Positions 33,663 to 42,200 of a DNA stretch of 64,000 nucleotides are shown in pieces. Numbering within the stretch: position 1 is the stretch's first letter; every line of letters starts with the position of its first letter. A program made the translations under genes and the position numbers. A model generated the notes under the pieces. It was not told where the DNA came from and made no database searches. It saw nothing but the letters and a program-made list of their open reading frames with translations. The DNA comes from Planctomycetota bacterium (GTDB lineage: Bacteria; Planctomycetota; UBA1135; GCA-002686595): positions 1 through 64,000 of the forward strand of contig JADHNZ010000004.1 of NCBI GenBank assembly GCA_016779225.1, written 5' to 3'.

Positions 33663-34754
33663 ATGGATCACGAAGACTTCACGCTGCACGAGCGCCTGAC
33701 GCGCTCCCTCGCGTACATGCTCCGGCACCAGCCGGACGAGTTCGACCTCGAAGTGGATCGCTATGGCTGGGCTGAGCTCGGCGAGGTGGTCCGGGCTCTG
33801 ACGGAGCGGGTCGGAAGCCCCGTCGAGGAGGAGGATGTCCACGAGGCGCTCGCAGCGGCGGACCGTCCCCGCTACGAGGTCAAGGAGGGACGCATCCGCG
33901 CCCTCTACGGCCACTCGATCGAGGTGGATCCCGGCGACTCCGATGAGCCCCCCGACGAGCTCTACGCCGTCGTCCGCGGTCGCGATGTGCCCAATGTGGA
34001 GCGCGACGGCCTGAAGAGCGTGCGGCGCACCTTCATCCACCTGTCCCTCACCAAGGACGACGCCCGCGATGCGGGCCGCCGCCTGGCGCGTCGGTATGCG
34101 GTCGTGACCGTGGCCGCAGGGGATGCCTGGGAGGATGGGATCGACTTCTACGACCGCACCTCGATCTTCCTGTCGGAGGATGTCCCCAACGACTACATCG
34201 AGGACATCGACGAGTACGACGACGGCGAGGACCGCGACGGCGACCGCCGCGCCGGCCGGGGCCGCGGACGCGGGCGAGACCGCGGTCGCGACGGCGGCGG
34301 GCGCGGCAGGGGCCGCGGCCGTGGCCGCGGCGGCGACGGAGGCCGAGGCGGCAACCGCGGCGGCGATCGGTTCGAGCGCGCGGAGCGCTTCGAGGACGAG
34401 AGCGCCGAGCTCGAGACCATCGACGAGATCGACGAGGCAGAGCCCCGCGCTCCCCGCGGGGGAGGTCGCCGTCGTGAGGAGCGTTCGGACCGCGACGAGC
34501 CTCGCAAGGAGCGCTCCGAGCGGCGCGACAAGGAGCGTCCGGCACCGGCGCCGGCGCCGGCCCCGGCCCCGGCCCCCGCTCCGAGCGCGGATGGCTTCGG
34601 TGACGGCCTCGCGGCCTCCGAGCCTGCCCCGGCCGCGAAGAAGCCCGAGCCCGCGCCCGCGCCCGCGCCGGCAGCCGCGGCGCCCAAGAGCGCTCCCTCT
34701 CGCGAGGAGGGCTCCGGCGAGGCCAGCCTGGGCTTCGGTGTCGGCATCGACTGA
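33663..34754 (+). CDS. kptA: Tpt1/KptA-family RNA 2'-phosphotransferase with RG-rich and PA-rich tail
   Basis: A 363-residue protein. Residues 11-36 (RLTRSLAYMLRHQPDEFDL...) with R21-H22 and GRIRALYGHS near 80 are the hallmarks of Tpt1/KptA, which removes an RNA 2'-phosphate using NAD+. The usual LYHGT motif is replaced by LYAVVRG (residues ~98-106), though RRTFIHLS with its Arg and His remains, so activity may differ. After ~175 comes an acidic stretch, then RG repeats (~197-236) like eukaryotic RGG RNA-binding tails, then a charged region and Pro-Ala repeats (~293-340). Typical KptA is about 180-220 residues. A hairpin follows the stop. Confidence 0.75.
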   Translation: MDHEDFTLHERLTRSLAYMLRHQPDEFDLEVDRYGWAELGEVVRALTERVGSPVEEEDVHEALAAADRPRYEVKEGRIRALYGHSIEVDPGDSDEPPDELYAVVRGRDVPNVERDGLKSVRRTFIHLSLTKDDARDAGRRLARRYAVVTVAAGDAWEDGIDFYDRTSIFLSEDVPNDYIEDIDEYDDGEDRDGDRRAGRGRGRGRDRGRDGGGRGRGRGRGRGGDGGRGGNRGGDRFERAERFEDESAELETIDEIDEAEPRAPRGGGRRREERSDRDEPRKERSERRDKERPAPAPAPAPAPAPAPSADGFGDGLAASEPAPAAKKPEPAPAPAPAAAAPKSAPSREEGSGEASLGFGVGID

Positions 34755-35643
34755 CGACGCGGCCCCTGGCTCGGCCCAGGGGCCTCACGGATGGGAGGAG
34801 CACCGCGACGCGCGCGGGCTCCTCTGCTGCGCGCCTGGATGGGGTGAGGGCCTTGCGCTCCTCGGCTACTCCGCAGGAGCCCCGGCACGCGGGCCCCTCG
34901 CGGAGGGCCGTCCTCTCGGCGTGGGAGGGCGGGCCCAGGTTCGCGTCCTGGACCATCCCAGGGGCGCGATCCTCCTGCGGACCTACCAGCGCGGCGGGCT
35001 GCTGCGTGGGCTGCGCGGAGACCGCTTCCCCGGGCCCGAGCGTGCCCTCGAGGAGGCTCGCCTCCTCGCAGAGCTTCGCGAGGCAGGACTCCCCGTGGTC
35101 GAGCCGCTCAGCGTGCGCGCGACCCGTCGTGGGGAGGGGGACTGGGGCCTCGAGCTGGGGACGCGCTACGAGGAGGGCGCCGAGGACCTCCGCAGCCTGC
35201 TGGCCCGGGCGAGGAGGGGCGAGGCGCTGCCGTATCCTCCCGAGGCTCTTGCTCGCGCGGCCGGGCAGCTCGTGCGCAAGGCCCATGACATGGGCCTCGA
35301 CCATGTGGACCTGCAGCCTGCGAACCTGCTGCTCCTTCCACCTGGGGACGGCAGCGCGCCACGGCTGCTCCTCCTCGACCTGGACCGCTGCGTGCGGAGC
35401 CTGCCCCCGCGGGGGGGCGTCCCCGAGCGCAACCTTGCACGCCTCGAGCGCTGGCTCGCCGGCCGGGAGGAGGGCCGCGCCGTCGGTCAGCGGGAGCGCG
35501 CCGCGTTCCTGCGCGCCTACGAGCCCGACCGGATGCTGCGCCGCGCGCTGGCCGCTGCGGTGCACACGCGCCTGCGCTCCCGCCGCCGGTTCCAGGTCCT
35601 GGGCCGCGGGCTCGAGCGTCTCCTTGGGCTGCGGCGCCTCTGA
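34738..35643 (+). CDS. Lipopolysaccharide kinase-like protein (Kdo/WaaP family)
   Basis: A protein-kinase-fold enzyme of the InaA/KdkA/WaaP group. The segments RTYQRGGLLRGLRGDRF and LAELREAGLPVVEPL are typical of the N-lobe, and HDMGLDHVDLQPANLLLL is the catalytic loop with the Asp and Asn, followed by LLLDLDRC as the metal-binding Asp. It would phosphorylate Kdo or heptose in lipid A-core. The start is uncertain: GTG 34738 overlaps the kptA end by 17 bases and keeps a plausible N-terminus, while GTG 34921 is the next option and would lie past the kptA hairpin. Confidence 0.7.
   Translation: MSASTDDAAPGSAQGPHGWEEHRDARGLLCCAPGWGEGLALLGYSAGAPARGPLAEGRPLGVGGRAQVRVLDHPRGAILLRTYQRGGLLRGLRGDRFPGPERALEEARLLAELREAGLPVVEPLSVRATRRGEGDWGLELGTRYEEGAEDLRSLLARARRGEALPYPPEALARAAGQLVRKAHDMGLDHVDLQPANLLLLPPGDGSAPRLLLLDLDRCVRSLPPRGGVPERNLARLERWLAGREEGRAVGQRERAAFLRAYEPDRMLRRALAAAVHTRLRSRRRFQVLGRGLERLLGLRRL
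34761..34784 (+). terminator. Hairpin after kptA
   Basis: GGCCCCTGG (34761-34769) pairs perfectly with CCAGGGGCC (34776-34784) across a 6-nt loop, 6 bases past the kptA stop. No T-run. If it terminates, the kinase gene needs its own promoter and probably its later start. Confidence 0.45.
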
Positions 35644-35693
35644 GCCTGCCCCCCGCGGTGCGACCGCCCACGCGGCTCAGGGGGCGCCCATCC

Positions 35694-36143
35694 TCAGGCG
35701 CCGGCTGCGCCGCGCGCGTCCCTGCGTACGAGGCGCGGACCGAACTGATGGACCAGGTAGAGCAGCGCGAAGGCTGTCCCCGTGGCGGCGTGCAGCCAGG
35801 TCCAGACGAGGCGCCACGACTCGTCGTCCGTCACCTGCAGCAGGTAGCCGGAGGCCACCATCGGCAGGACCAGCACCATGAGCAGGAAGCCCGTGCGCCG
35901 GCGCTGCTGCACCCCGACGCGCCAGCGAGCCCAGACATGCGAGCGCCACACCAGGCCCCAGAGAAACAGCGCGAGTGGTGCGGCGAGCAGGTGGCCGATT
36001 CGCATCTCGGGCTCGGCCGGGTGGTGGACGATCGAGAACTCGTCCACCGGCTCGAGCAGGTAGCGCATCCAGGCCCAGACGAGGCCGGTGAGCGAGAGCG
36101 CGCCGGTCGCCAGGTGGATGCTCCACGCCAGGCCGCGGCTCAC
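35694..36143 (-). CDS. Four-helix membrane protein, putative b-type haem/ferric-reductase-like
   Basis: A 149-residue protein with four hydrophobic helices. Histidines sit at helix positions that could ligate haem b: SIHLATGALSL in helix 1, RIGHLLAAPLALF in helix 2, and WTWLHAATGTAFALLYLVHQFG in helix 4. This resembles small cytochrome b/DUF4405-like proteins, but the family is inferred from topology. It is the last gene of the apbE operon; its GTG overlaps the stop of the FMN-binding gene (GTGA). It would carry electrons from quinol or cytoplasm to the periplasmic flavoprotein. Confidence 0.6.
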   Translation of the reverse strand: MSRGLAWSIHLATGALSLTGLVWAWMRYLLEPVDEFSIVHHPAEPEMRIGHLLAAPLALFLWGLVWRSHVWARWRVGVQQRRRTGFLLMVLVLPMVASGYLLQVTDDESWRLVWTWLHAATGTAFALLYLVHQFGPRLVRRDARGAAGA

Positions 36144-36799
36144 CGCTCAGGGCCCTCGTCGCGCGAGGAAGCGCCCTCCGGACCCTCCGGCTGGGGCCGC
36201 GCCGCGAGGACCCTCTGCAGGGCGAGGGCGAGCCGCGCAGAGGCCACGGTCGCGCGGGCGCTCAAGGTTGCGCCGGCGAGGTTGCGGACCTCGCCGTCCA
36301 GGGAGAGCTCGGGGCCGAGCCCCTTGCCCACGAGCTGGCCGAACCACTTGGCCGGAGGCAGGTACTGGCGCGGCTCGGCGAAGGCCAGGACCTCCACCCG
36401 CAGGATGTTCCCCTTCGGATCGGCGGCCACCATGAGGGTCTGCTTCTTGGAGCGGACCTTGCGGCTGTCGAACCAGGCCGTCCCCACCAGCTCGCCCTCG
36501 TCGTCGAAGGCCTCGTAGGGGTGGGCGATGGCGCGGATGCCCTTGACGCCGGACAGCTCCTCGACGCGCTTGACCTCCTCCTCCTCGAGGAAGACCGTGC
36601 CGCGTCGGATCGTGCAGTCGGGGAAGCACAGCTCGAGGGCCTCCTCGACGGTCAGGAGCGCACTCGGCCCCGCCGCGGCCGGCTGCACCGTCAGCTGCAC
36701 CGGCGGCTGGGCGTCTCCAGGGCGCTGCGTGAGGCCCACCGGGGAGGCGGGAGCCACGAGGGGGGCGAGGGTCGTGAGGAGCAGGAGGGGAAGCTGCAT
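36140..36799 (-). CDS. Secreted FMN-binding (NqrC/RnfG-like) protein
   Basis: A 219-residue exported protein with an N-terminal signal (MQLPLLLLTTLAPLVAPA). The C-terminal FMN_bind domain contains LAGATLSARATVASARLAL; AGATLS at 175-180 corresponds to the SGAT-x-(T/S) site that ApbE flavinylates. The acceptor position holds Ser180 here rather than the usual Thr. The preceding GNILRVEVLAFAEPRQYLPP also fits the family. A C-x3-C pair sits at 58-62. ATG overlaps the porin stop by one base (TGATG), and apbE is the first gene of the same operon. Confidence 0.75.
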   Translation of the reverse strand: MQLPLLLLTTLAPLVAPASPVGLTQRPGDAQPPVQLTVQPAAAGPSALLTVEEALELCFPDCTIRRGTVFLEEEEVKRVEELSGVKGIRAIAHPYEAFDDEGELVGTAWFDSRKVRSKKQTLMVAADPKGNILRVEVLAFAEPRQYLPPAKWFGQLVGKGLGPELSLDGEVRNLAGATLSARATVASARLALALQRVLAARPQPEGPEGASSRDEGPER

Positions 36800-38004
36800 C
36801 AGAAGGCGTACCCGATGAAGAAGCCGATGCGGTCGTCGCCGTTGTCGCTGGTCTGGTGGTCGAGCTTCACGACCACTCCGGGCGTCGGCTGGTAGTTCAG
36901 GCCCACGGTGAAGTAGCGGTCCGAGGCCTCGTCCTGCCGGGAGGCGTTGCTGGGGAGGGCGGCCTGGGTGTCGATGGTCTCGAGGCGCACATAGGGCAGC
37001 AGGCGTGCCGCATCCTCACGCCCGGCCAGCAGGTCGTAGCCCACCTCGAGGTAGGCGCCGTCCATGCGCTCGGCCAGGTTGGCCCCAGGGATTGCCGCGT
37101 TGAAGGCCGCCGCGCCGTCGAGGTCCGCTCGGGCGGCGAGGGCCCGCGCGTCCCATGCGCCCCACTGCCAGGAGGCGTGCAGCTCGACGATCAGGGTCCC
37201 GAGGTCGGTCCCCAGGTCCCTGGCGTTCGCTCCCGCGGAGTCGCCGGCCTGGAAGCCGCCGCCGAGGGTCAGGCCCGGCGTCGCGCGCCAGTCCATGCGC
37301 GCGGTCACGGAGAGGTCCTCCGCATCGGCCCGGTCGCCCTTGGTGCGCCCCGCGCGCAGCCCGCCCGAGTTGAAGCGCTTGCCGTTGAGGCTGTTGATCA
37401 CATACGCACGCCACTCGACGCTGCCGCTCTGCCCCCAGGCCCCGACTCCCATCTCGCGCATGGTCGTGGGGATGATGCGGGTCTCGGTCTGCGAGCGGCC
37501 CACGGGCAGGTAGGTCGTCGGCTCGTGGCTCTCGTTCACGAAGCCGAGCGGGCTCAGCAGCAGGCCGCCGCGCAGGGCGAACTCCTCCGTCGCCAGGTAG
37601 TCGACCCAGGAGTACTCGAGGAACGACTCGGTCCCGTGCTCGAACTCGAACTCGGTGTTCACGAGCCACTGGTCGCTGAAGCGGTAGCCCAGGTAGATCA
37701 CGCCGCGCAGGGCGTCGAACTCGTCCTGGCCGTCGGGGTCGAAGCCGTACAGCAGCTCGCCGTATCCGCCGATGCTCGCCCCAGACTCGGTGGCGTAGAT
37801 CCTGGATGCCGCTGGACCAAGGCCGGAGACGGCCTGCAGGTCGCCGTAGGCCACGGTGCCCAGGTCCCGGCGCTCGAGCTCCATGGCCAGGATCTCGACC
37901 TGGCGAGCGAAGGCCTCGCGCTCAGTCTCGAGCGCGCGGACGCGGGCCTCGAGGTCGGTGTCTTGGGGCAGGACCAGGGGGGCGAGGAGGAGGGCGGTCA
38001 GCAC
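36799..38004 (-). CDS. Outer-membrane porin (phosphate-selective porin-like)
   Basis: A 401-residue exported protein: a signal peptide, a short coiled coil (about 18-47, ARVRALETEREAFARQVEIL), then alternating beta strands ending in IGFFIGYAF, a C-terminal aromatic residue typical of beta-barrel insertion. Segments SIGGYGELLYGFDPDG and QWLVNTEFEFEHG resemble porins of the OprP/OprO type. Its place between apbE and the FMN-binding gene suggests that it admits the electron acceptor or a metal complex. It starts 12 bases after the apbE stop. Confidence 0.7.
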   Translation of the reverse strand: MLTALLLAPLVLPQDTDLEARVRALETEREAFARQVEILAMELERRDLGTVAYGDLQAVSGLGPAASRIYATESGASIGGYGELLYGFDPDGQDEFDALRGVIYLGYRFSDQWLVNTEFEFEHGTESFLEYSWVDYLATEEFALRGGLLLSPLGFVNESHEPTTYLPVGRSQTETRIIPTTMREMGVGAWGQSGSVEWRAYVINSLNGKRFNSGGLRAGRTKGDRADAEDLSVTARMDWRATPGLTLGGGFQAGDSAGANARDLGTDLGTLIVELHASWQWGAWDARALAARADLDGAAAFNAAIPGANLAERMDGAYLEVGYDLLAGREDAARLLPYVRLETIDTQAALPSNASRQDEASDRYFTVGLNYQPTPGVVVKLDHQTSDNGDDRIGFFIGYAF

Positions 38005-38016
38005 GGTGCGTGGGGG

Positions 38017-39135
38017 TCAGCGGATAGCGGTCCCGGAGCCGCGTCGCACGACGACGGAGGGCACCAGGGGGGTGAGCGGATAGGGGAATCCAGCCGCCAC
38101 CTCGGCGACGACGGTGTCGCCCTCGAGGCGGAGCAGCAGGAGGTGGGCCTCCGCCTCGGAGAGCGCGGCGCCGGCAGCCGCCGGATCCAAGAAGGCGGCC
38201 GTGGACAGGGCGTCCGCCGCCAGGGCGCGAGGAGCCACCACGGTGGCGGTGTGTCCGTGAGCGTCGGCCTCGAGGGGCGCTCCGGTGCCCGGGTCGAGCA
38301 GGTGGCCGAAGGTGCGCCCTCCTGCGCTCCACCGCCGCTCCGAGTTGCCGGAGGTCGCGACGGAGCCTGCGACGACCGTGAGCCGCAGGACGGGCTGGTG
38401 GCGCTCCCGCGGGTGGGCGAGCTCGAGGCTCCAGGTCCCGTCCCCCGCGAAGGCGTGCTGGCCGCCCAGGTCCAGGTGCACGCGCGTCGCGCCTCCTGCC
38501 ACGGCCGCGCGCAGGGCCCGGTCGAGGGCCGCCCCCTTTCCATAGCCACCGGCGTCGAAGCGCGCCCCCCCGAGCAGGCGCCCGCGCCCGCCCTCGAGGT
38601 CGAGCTCCAGCAGGCCACAGCCCGAGGCGGCACGGGCAGCAGCGAGGAGCTCGGCGGAGGGTTGTCGCCCCGAGCCCCGCAGGTCCCAGGCCTCCACCAG
38701 CCGACCCAGGCAGGGGTCGAACCTGCCCGAGGTGGCTCGGCTCCAGCGGAGGGCCGCGGAGAGGTCCTCGAGGGTGGCGGGGGAGAGGGCTCCCCAGGCC
38801 CCCTGGGCGTCCTGCAGGCGAGACAGCTCGCTCGTGGAGCGCCAGGTCGAGAGCCGCGCCTCGGTGGCCTCGACCTCGCGGATGGCCGCCTCGCTCGCGC
38901 GGAGGGCCACGCCTCGCGTGCCGGCCTCCACCTCGATCGAGAGGCCCGTGCCCATCGCGCCCACGAGGCGCTCGATCCGTCCGGAGGCCTGCCCGCGCTC
39001 CTGCCCGGCCTCTGCTCCCTGGAGGCACCCGATCGCAGGCGCCGCCCGCAGCGTCTCGGTACCGGGGCCTCGCGCGGTGACGCCGAGGGCGGCGCCCACG
39101 AGGGCGGTGGCCTGGAGGAGGGGCAGGAGGGCCAT
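38017..39135 (-). CDS. apbE: FAD:protein FMN transferase ApbE
   Basis: A 372-residue exported protein with an N-terminal hydrophobic segment. ApbE signatures: GAMGTGLSIEV, LSTWRSTSELSRLQ, SGRFDPCLGRLVEAW, the metal/FAD loop DAGGYGKGAALDRAL, and the C-terminal LAADALSTAAFL. ApbE attaches FMN covalently to a Thr/Ser of periplasmic flavoproteins; the FMN-binding protein two genes downstream is the likely client. The ATG at 39135 lies about 26 bases after the expected transcription start of the promoter described at 39168-39196. Confidence 0.9.
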   Translation of the reverse strand: MALLPLLQATALVGAALGVTARGPGTETLRAAPAIGCLQGAEAGQERGQASGRIERLVGAMGTGLSIEVEAGTRGVALRASEAAIREVEATEARLSTWRSTSELSRLQDAQGAWGALSPATLEDLSAALRWSRATSGRFDPCLGRLVEAWDLRGSGRQPSAELLAAARAASGCGLLELDLEGGRGRLLGGARFDAGGYGKGAALDRALRAAVAGGATRVHLDLGGQHAFAGDGTWSLELAHPRERHQPVLRLTVVAGSVATSGNSERRWSAGGRTFGHLLDPGTGAPLEADAHGHTATVVAPRALAADALSTAAFLDPAAAGAALSEAEAHLLLLRLEGDTVVAEVAAGFPYPLTPLVPSVVVRRGSGTAIR

Positions 39136-39167
39136 GGTTGGCGGGGTCAGGGGCGATCTGGTGAGAG

Positions 39168-39196
39168 ATGATATTGAGACGCAGTCTCAATCTCAA
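39168..39196 (-). promoter_or_regulatory. Sigma70-type promoter with embedded palindromic operator (Fur-like)
   Basis: On the minus strand, TTGAGA (39196-39191) and TATCAT (39173-39168) are separated by exactly 17 bases, each 5/6 to consensus. The spacer is filled by the perfect inverted repeat ATTGAGAC-GCA-GTCTCAAT (39173-39191). Its TGAGA...TCTCA core is like Fur boxes of the TGAGAAT-N-ATTCTCA kind. Binding there would block RNA polymerase, so the apbE operon is probably repressed by a Fur-type or other metal regulator. The regulator's identity is inferred. Confidence 0.7.
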
Positions 39197-39259
39197 GGGG
39201 GATTCCTGCGGAACCTGCCTGGGGAGGGGACGGGAAGGGTGTGGATCCGGGATCCGGGA

Positions 39260-39295
39260 GGGCTCTCAGCGCTCCGGTGGGCTCTCAGCGCTCCG
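39260..39295. repeat. 17-bp direct repeat spanning a stop codon
   Basis: GGGCTCTCAGCGCTCCG occurs at 39260-39276 and 39279-39295. The second copy includes the stop codon of the kinase-ATPase gene (39285-39287, minus strand), so the gene's last codons and stop are duplicated just downstream. Confidence 0.7.
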
Positions 39296-42200
39296 CCGGA
39301 CCCTCGGCAGCGCGCGGATAGAGGGGTCCCTCCGGGTCCAGGGCCGCGTCGCGGAGGCGCCCCAGGCCCGCCCGGAGGTGCCGGGAGAGGTCCTGACCGC
39401 GGACCCGGCTGGCCGCCGCGCGGATCGCCCGCTCCAGCTCGCGCCGGGTGCGCTGGGAGCCCGACTCGTCGCCCCCTTGGGCCTGGACCAGGGCGCGGGT
39501 CGCCAGGATCACCACCCTGTCGCTGCTCTCCGCTCCTGCCCGCGCGAGGCGCTCCACGGCGCGCCTGCTCTGCTCGTCCGCCTGCCCAAGCTCGCCGGCT
39601 GCGAGGTGCACTCGGGCCTGCACGGCGCGGGCGACAGCCTCGAGCCGGGGGAGGCCGAGCTGCGTGGCGCGCTCCAGGGCGCGCCCCACCAGCCGCGGCC
39701 CCTCGAGGCTGCCCTCCTCGGCGAGCAGCGTGCCGAGGAACAGGCGTGCAAGCACCTCGCCCGGCCCAACGCCAATCTCCTGGGTCAAGAGGTGGGCCTC
39801 GCGCAGGGCCTGCTCGGCCTCGCGCTCCCGGCCGAGCTCGATCAGGGCGCGCCCCGTCCGCGCGAGGGCCTCGGCCTCGAGCGCGCACTGTCCGGCCGCG
39901 TCCGCGTAGCGGCTCGCCCGCGCGAAGAACGCCAGGGCCCGCGACGGCCGCGCCAGTGTCGCCCAGGCGCGCGCGGAGAGGAGCGAGGCGGCGGCCTCCA
40001 CCTCGGACCGATGCAGGCTCGCCGGCTCGCGTCGGCAGCGCAGCAGGACCGCCATGGCGTGGGCGCGCGCACGCACGGGGCGGTCCTCGAGCAGCGCGGC
40101 CACTCCGATCACGAGATGCGCATGCAGGCCCGTGATCGGGTCACGCGCCCGCGAGCGTGCGCGCCGCGCCGTCTCGCGGGCGTGCTGCACCTCTCCCGCG
40201 GCCAGCTCCACCTCGGCCAGCCTGCGCAGGGCCTCGGAGGCGAGGTCGAGCTCGCCTCCGCGCTCCGCCTGCAGCGCTGCGTTGCGCAGGTAGCCCCGTG
40301 CGAGCCCCGCTCGCCCAGCATCGGCCGCGGCGTGCCCGTGCAGCAGGTAGACCCGCGCGACGCTGGCGGGCTCGCGCTCCGGGTCGAGGTCCAGATCCAC
40401 GAGGTGATCTAGGTGCTTGCGCTCGAGGCTGCGCAGCCCGAGGGTGCCGGCCGCATCGGCCGCCGCGGCGTGCAGCTCGAGCTCCTCTGCGACGGTTCGC
40501 TCGACGCGAGCGCCGAGTGCCCACTCGGTGAGGGAGAGCACCCGCCGCGGGTGCCCCAGGGCGCGTGCGGCCGGCAGCAGGGCCAGGGCGACGGGGACGA
40601 GCTCCTCGTCGCGCCCGGCGGCGTGGAGGTGGTGGGCACGCTCGAACGAGCGGCTTGCGCCCGCACGATCCTGGAGGGCGTCCGCGAGCAGCCCGTGGAG
40701 CTGGCGGCGGCGGCCGTCCTCCATCGCGCGGAGCACCACATCCCGGACGGTGCTGCCGGGGAAGGCGAGGCCCTCGGGCCCCTGCTCGAGCCAGCCGCCC
40801 GCGGCAAGGCGCGCAAGGGCCGCGCCGAGCGGGGAGCCGGCGCCATCGTTCCCTGCGAGCGAGGCCGCGTCGCTCCCCACGCGCTCGAGGCGCGCGGGTC
40901 GCACCACGGGCCCGCTCACGGCGGCCAGCTCGAGCCACGCCCGGTCTCCCGGGGTCAGGCGCTCGAGGCGCGCCCTGAGCGCCACGCGGCTGTCCTCGAT
41001 GTGCGGCAGGCCCTCGGCCGCTCCGACCAGCTCCAGCCCGCCCTCCGGGTGGAGCCGGAGCAGGCCTCGGTCGAGCCCCGTCCTTACGAGGGCGTTGAGG
41101 CGCGAGGGCTTGCCCTGCGTGCGGTCGTAGAGCACCCGTGCGAGGCGCAGAGGCGAGTCGCGCGTCACGAAGACCTGCTGCACGAGGTCGAGCAGGTCAG
41201 CCTCCTCGAGGGGAGTGAGCTCGAGGCGGGCGGGCGCAGGCGTCCGGCGCAGGAGCGCCCAGAGCGGAGCCTCCGGCGGGAGGTCCAGCCTGCGCACGCC
41301 CAGCACGAGGAGGACCGGGAGGTGCTCGAGCTGGTCGATGAGCCGGGCGAGGACGCTGAGGGTCGCCTCTCCCGCGCGCTGCACCTCGTCCAGGAACACC
41401 ACCAGAGGGGCCGAGCGCGCAATGGCCGCCAGGGTGTCTGCGAGCAGGGCAACCTCGTGCAGCGGGGGCGGCCCGCTGACCGGTGAGAGCAGGCTGCAGA
41501 CCGCCTCGACGCGGTCGGGATCCAGGACCTCCGCCAGGAGGGCGCGCTCGCGCGGACCGACGGGCGTGTGCCGGCCGAGCTTGAGCCAGCGCCGGACGAG
41601 GGCGCGAATGGGGTGGGTGGGCCGGCCCTCCATCGGGCGCTGGCAGCGGACCCTCAGGTAGGTGGGGGGGCGCGATGAGGTGCGGCGCAGGGCGCGGGCG
41701 GCCTCGTCCACCAGCCTCGTCTTGCCGAGGCCGCGCTGGGCCACGAGCCACAGCCACCTGCCCTCTCCACTCGAGGCTCGGCCCCAGGCCTCCTCCAGCT
41801 GACCCAGCGCCGCGGTCCGACCCGCGAGCGGCAGGCTGTCACGCGCCGCCCAGGGATCCTCGAGGCTGCCGAGGTCGGACTCGTCTCCGGAGCCGAGCGC
41901 GCGCGCGAGCTCCTCGAGCGGCGGACGCGCGGCAGGGTCTTCCTGCAGCAGCTCGCCGATCCAGTGGTCGAGCGCGGGCGAGACGCGCGGGTTGCGGATG
42001 CTCGGCGGGGTGGGGATCCCGCCCAGGGGTGCCCCCTCCGGCACGCCGCTGGCCCGACCGTCCGGCGAGAGGGGATGGCTGCCGGTGGCGAGCTCCCAGA
42101 GCAGCACCCCCAGGGCCCAGGCCTCGCTCGCCGGGGTCTTCGACTCGCCGGCGGCCTCCTCGGGCGCGAGGTAGGCGGGCGTCCCGCGGCCGCGGGGACG

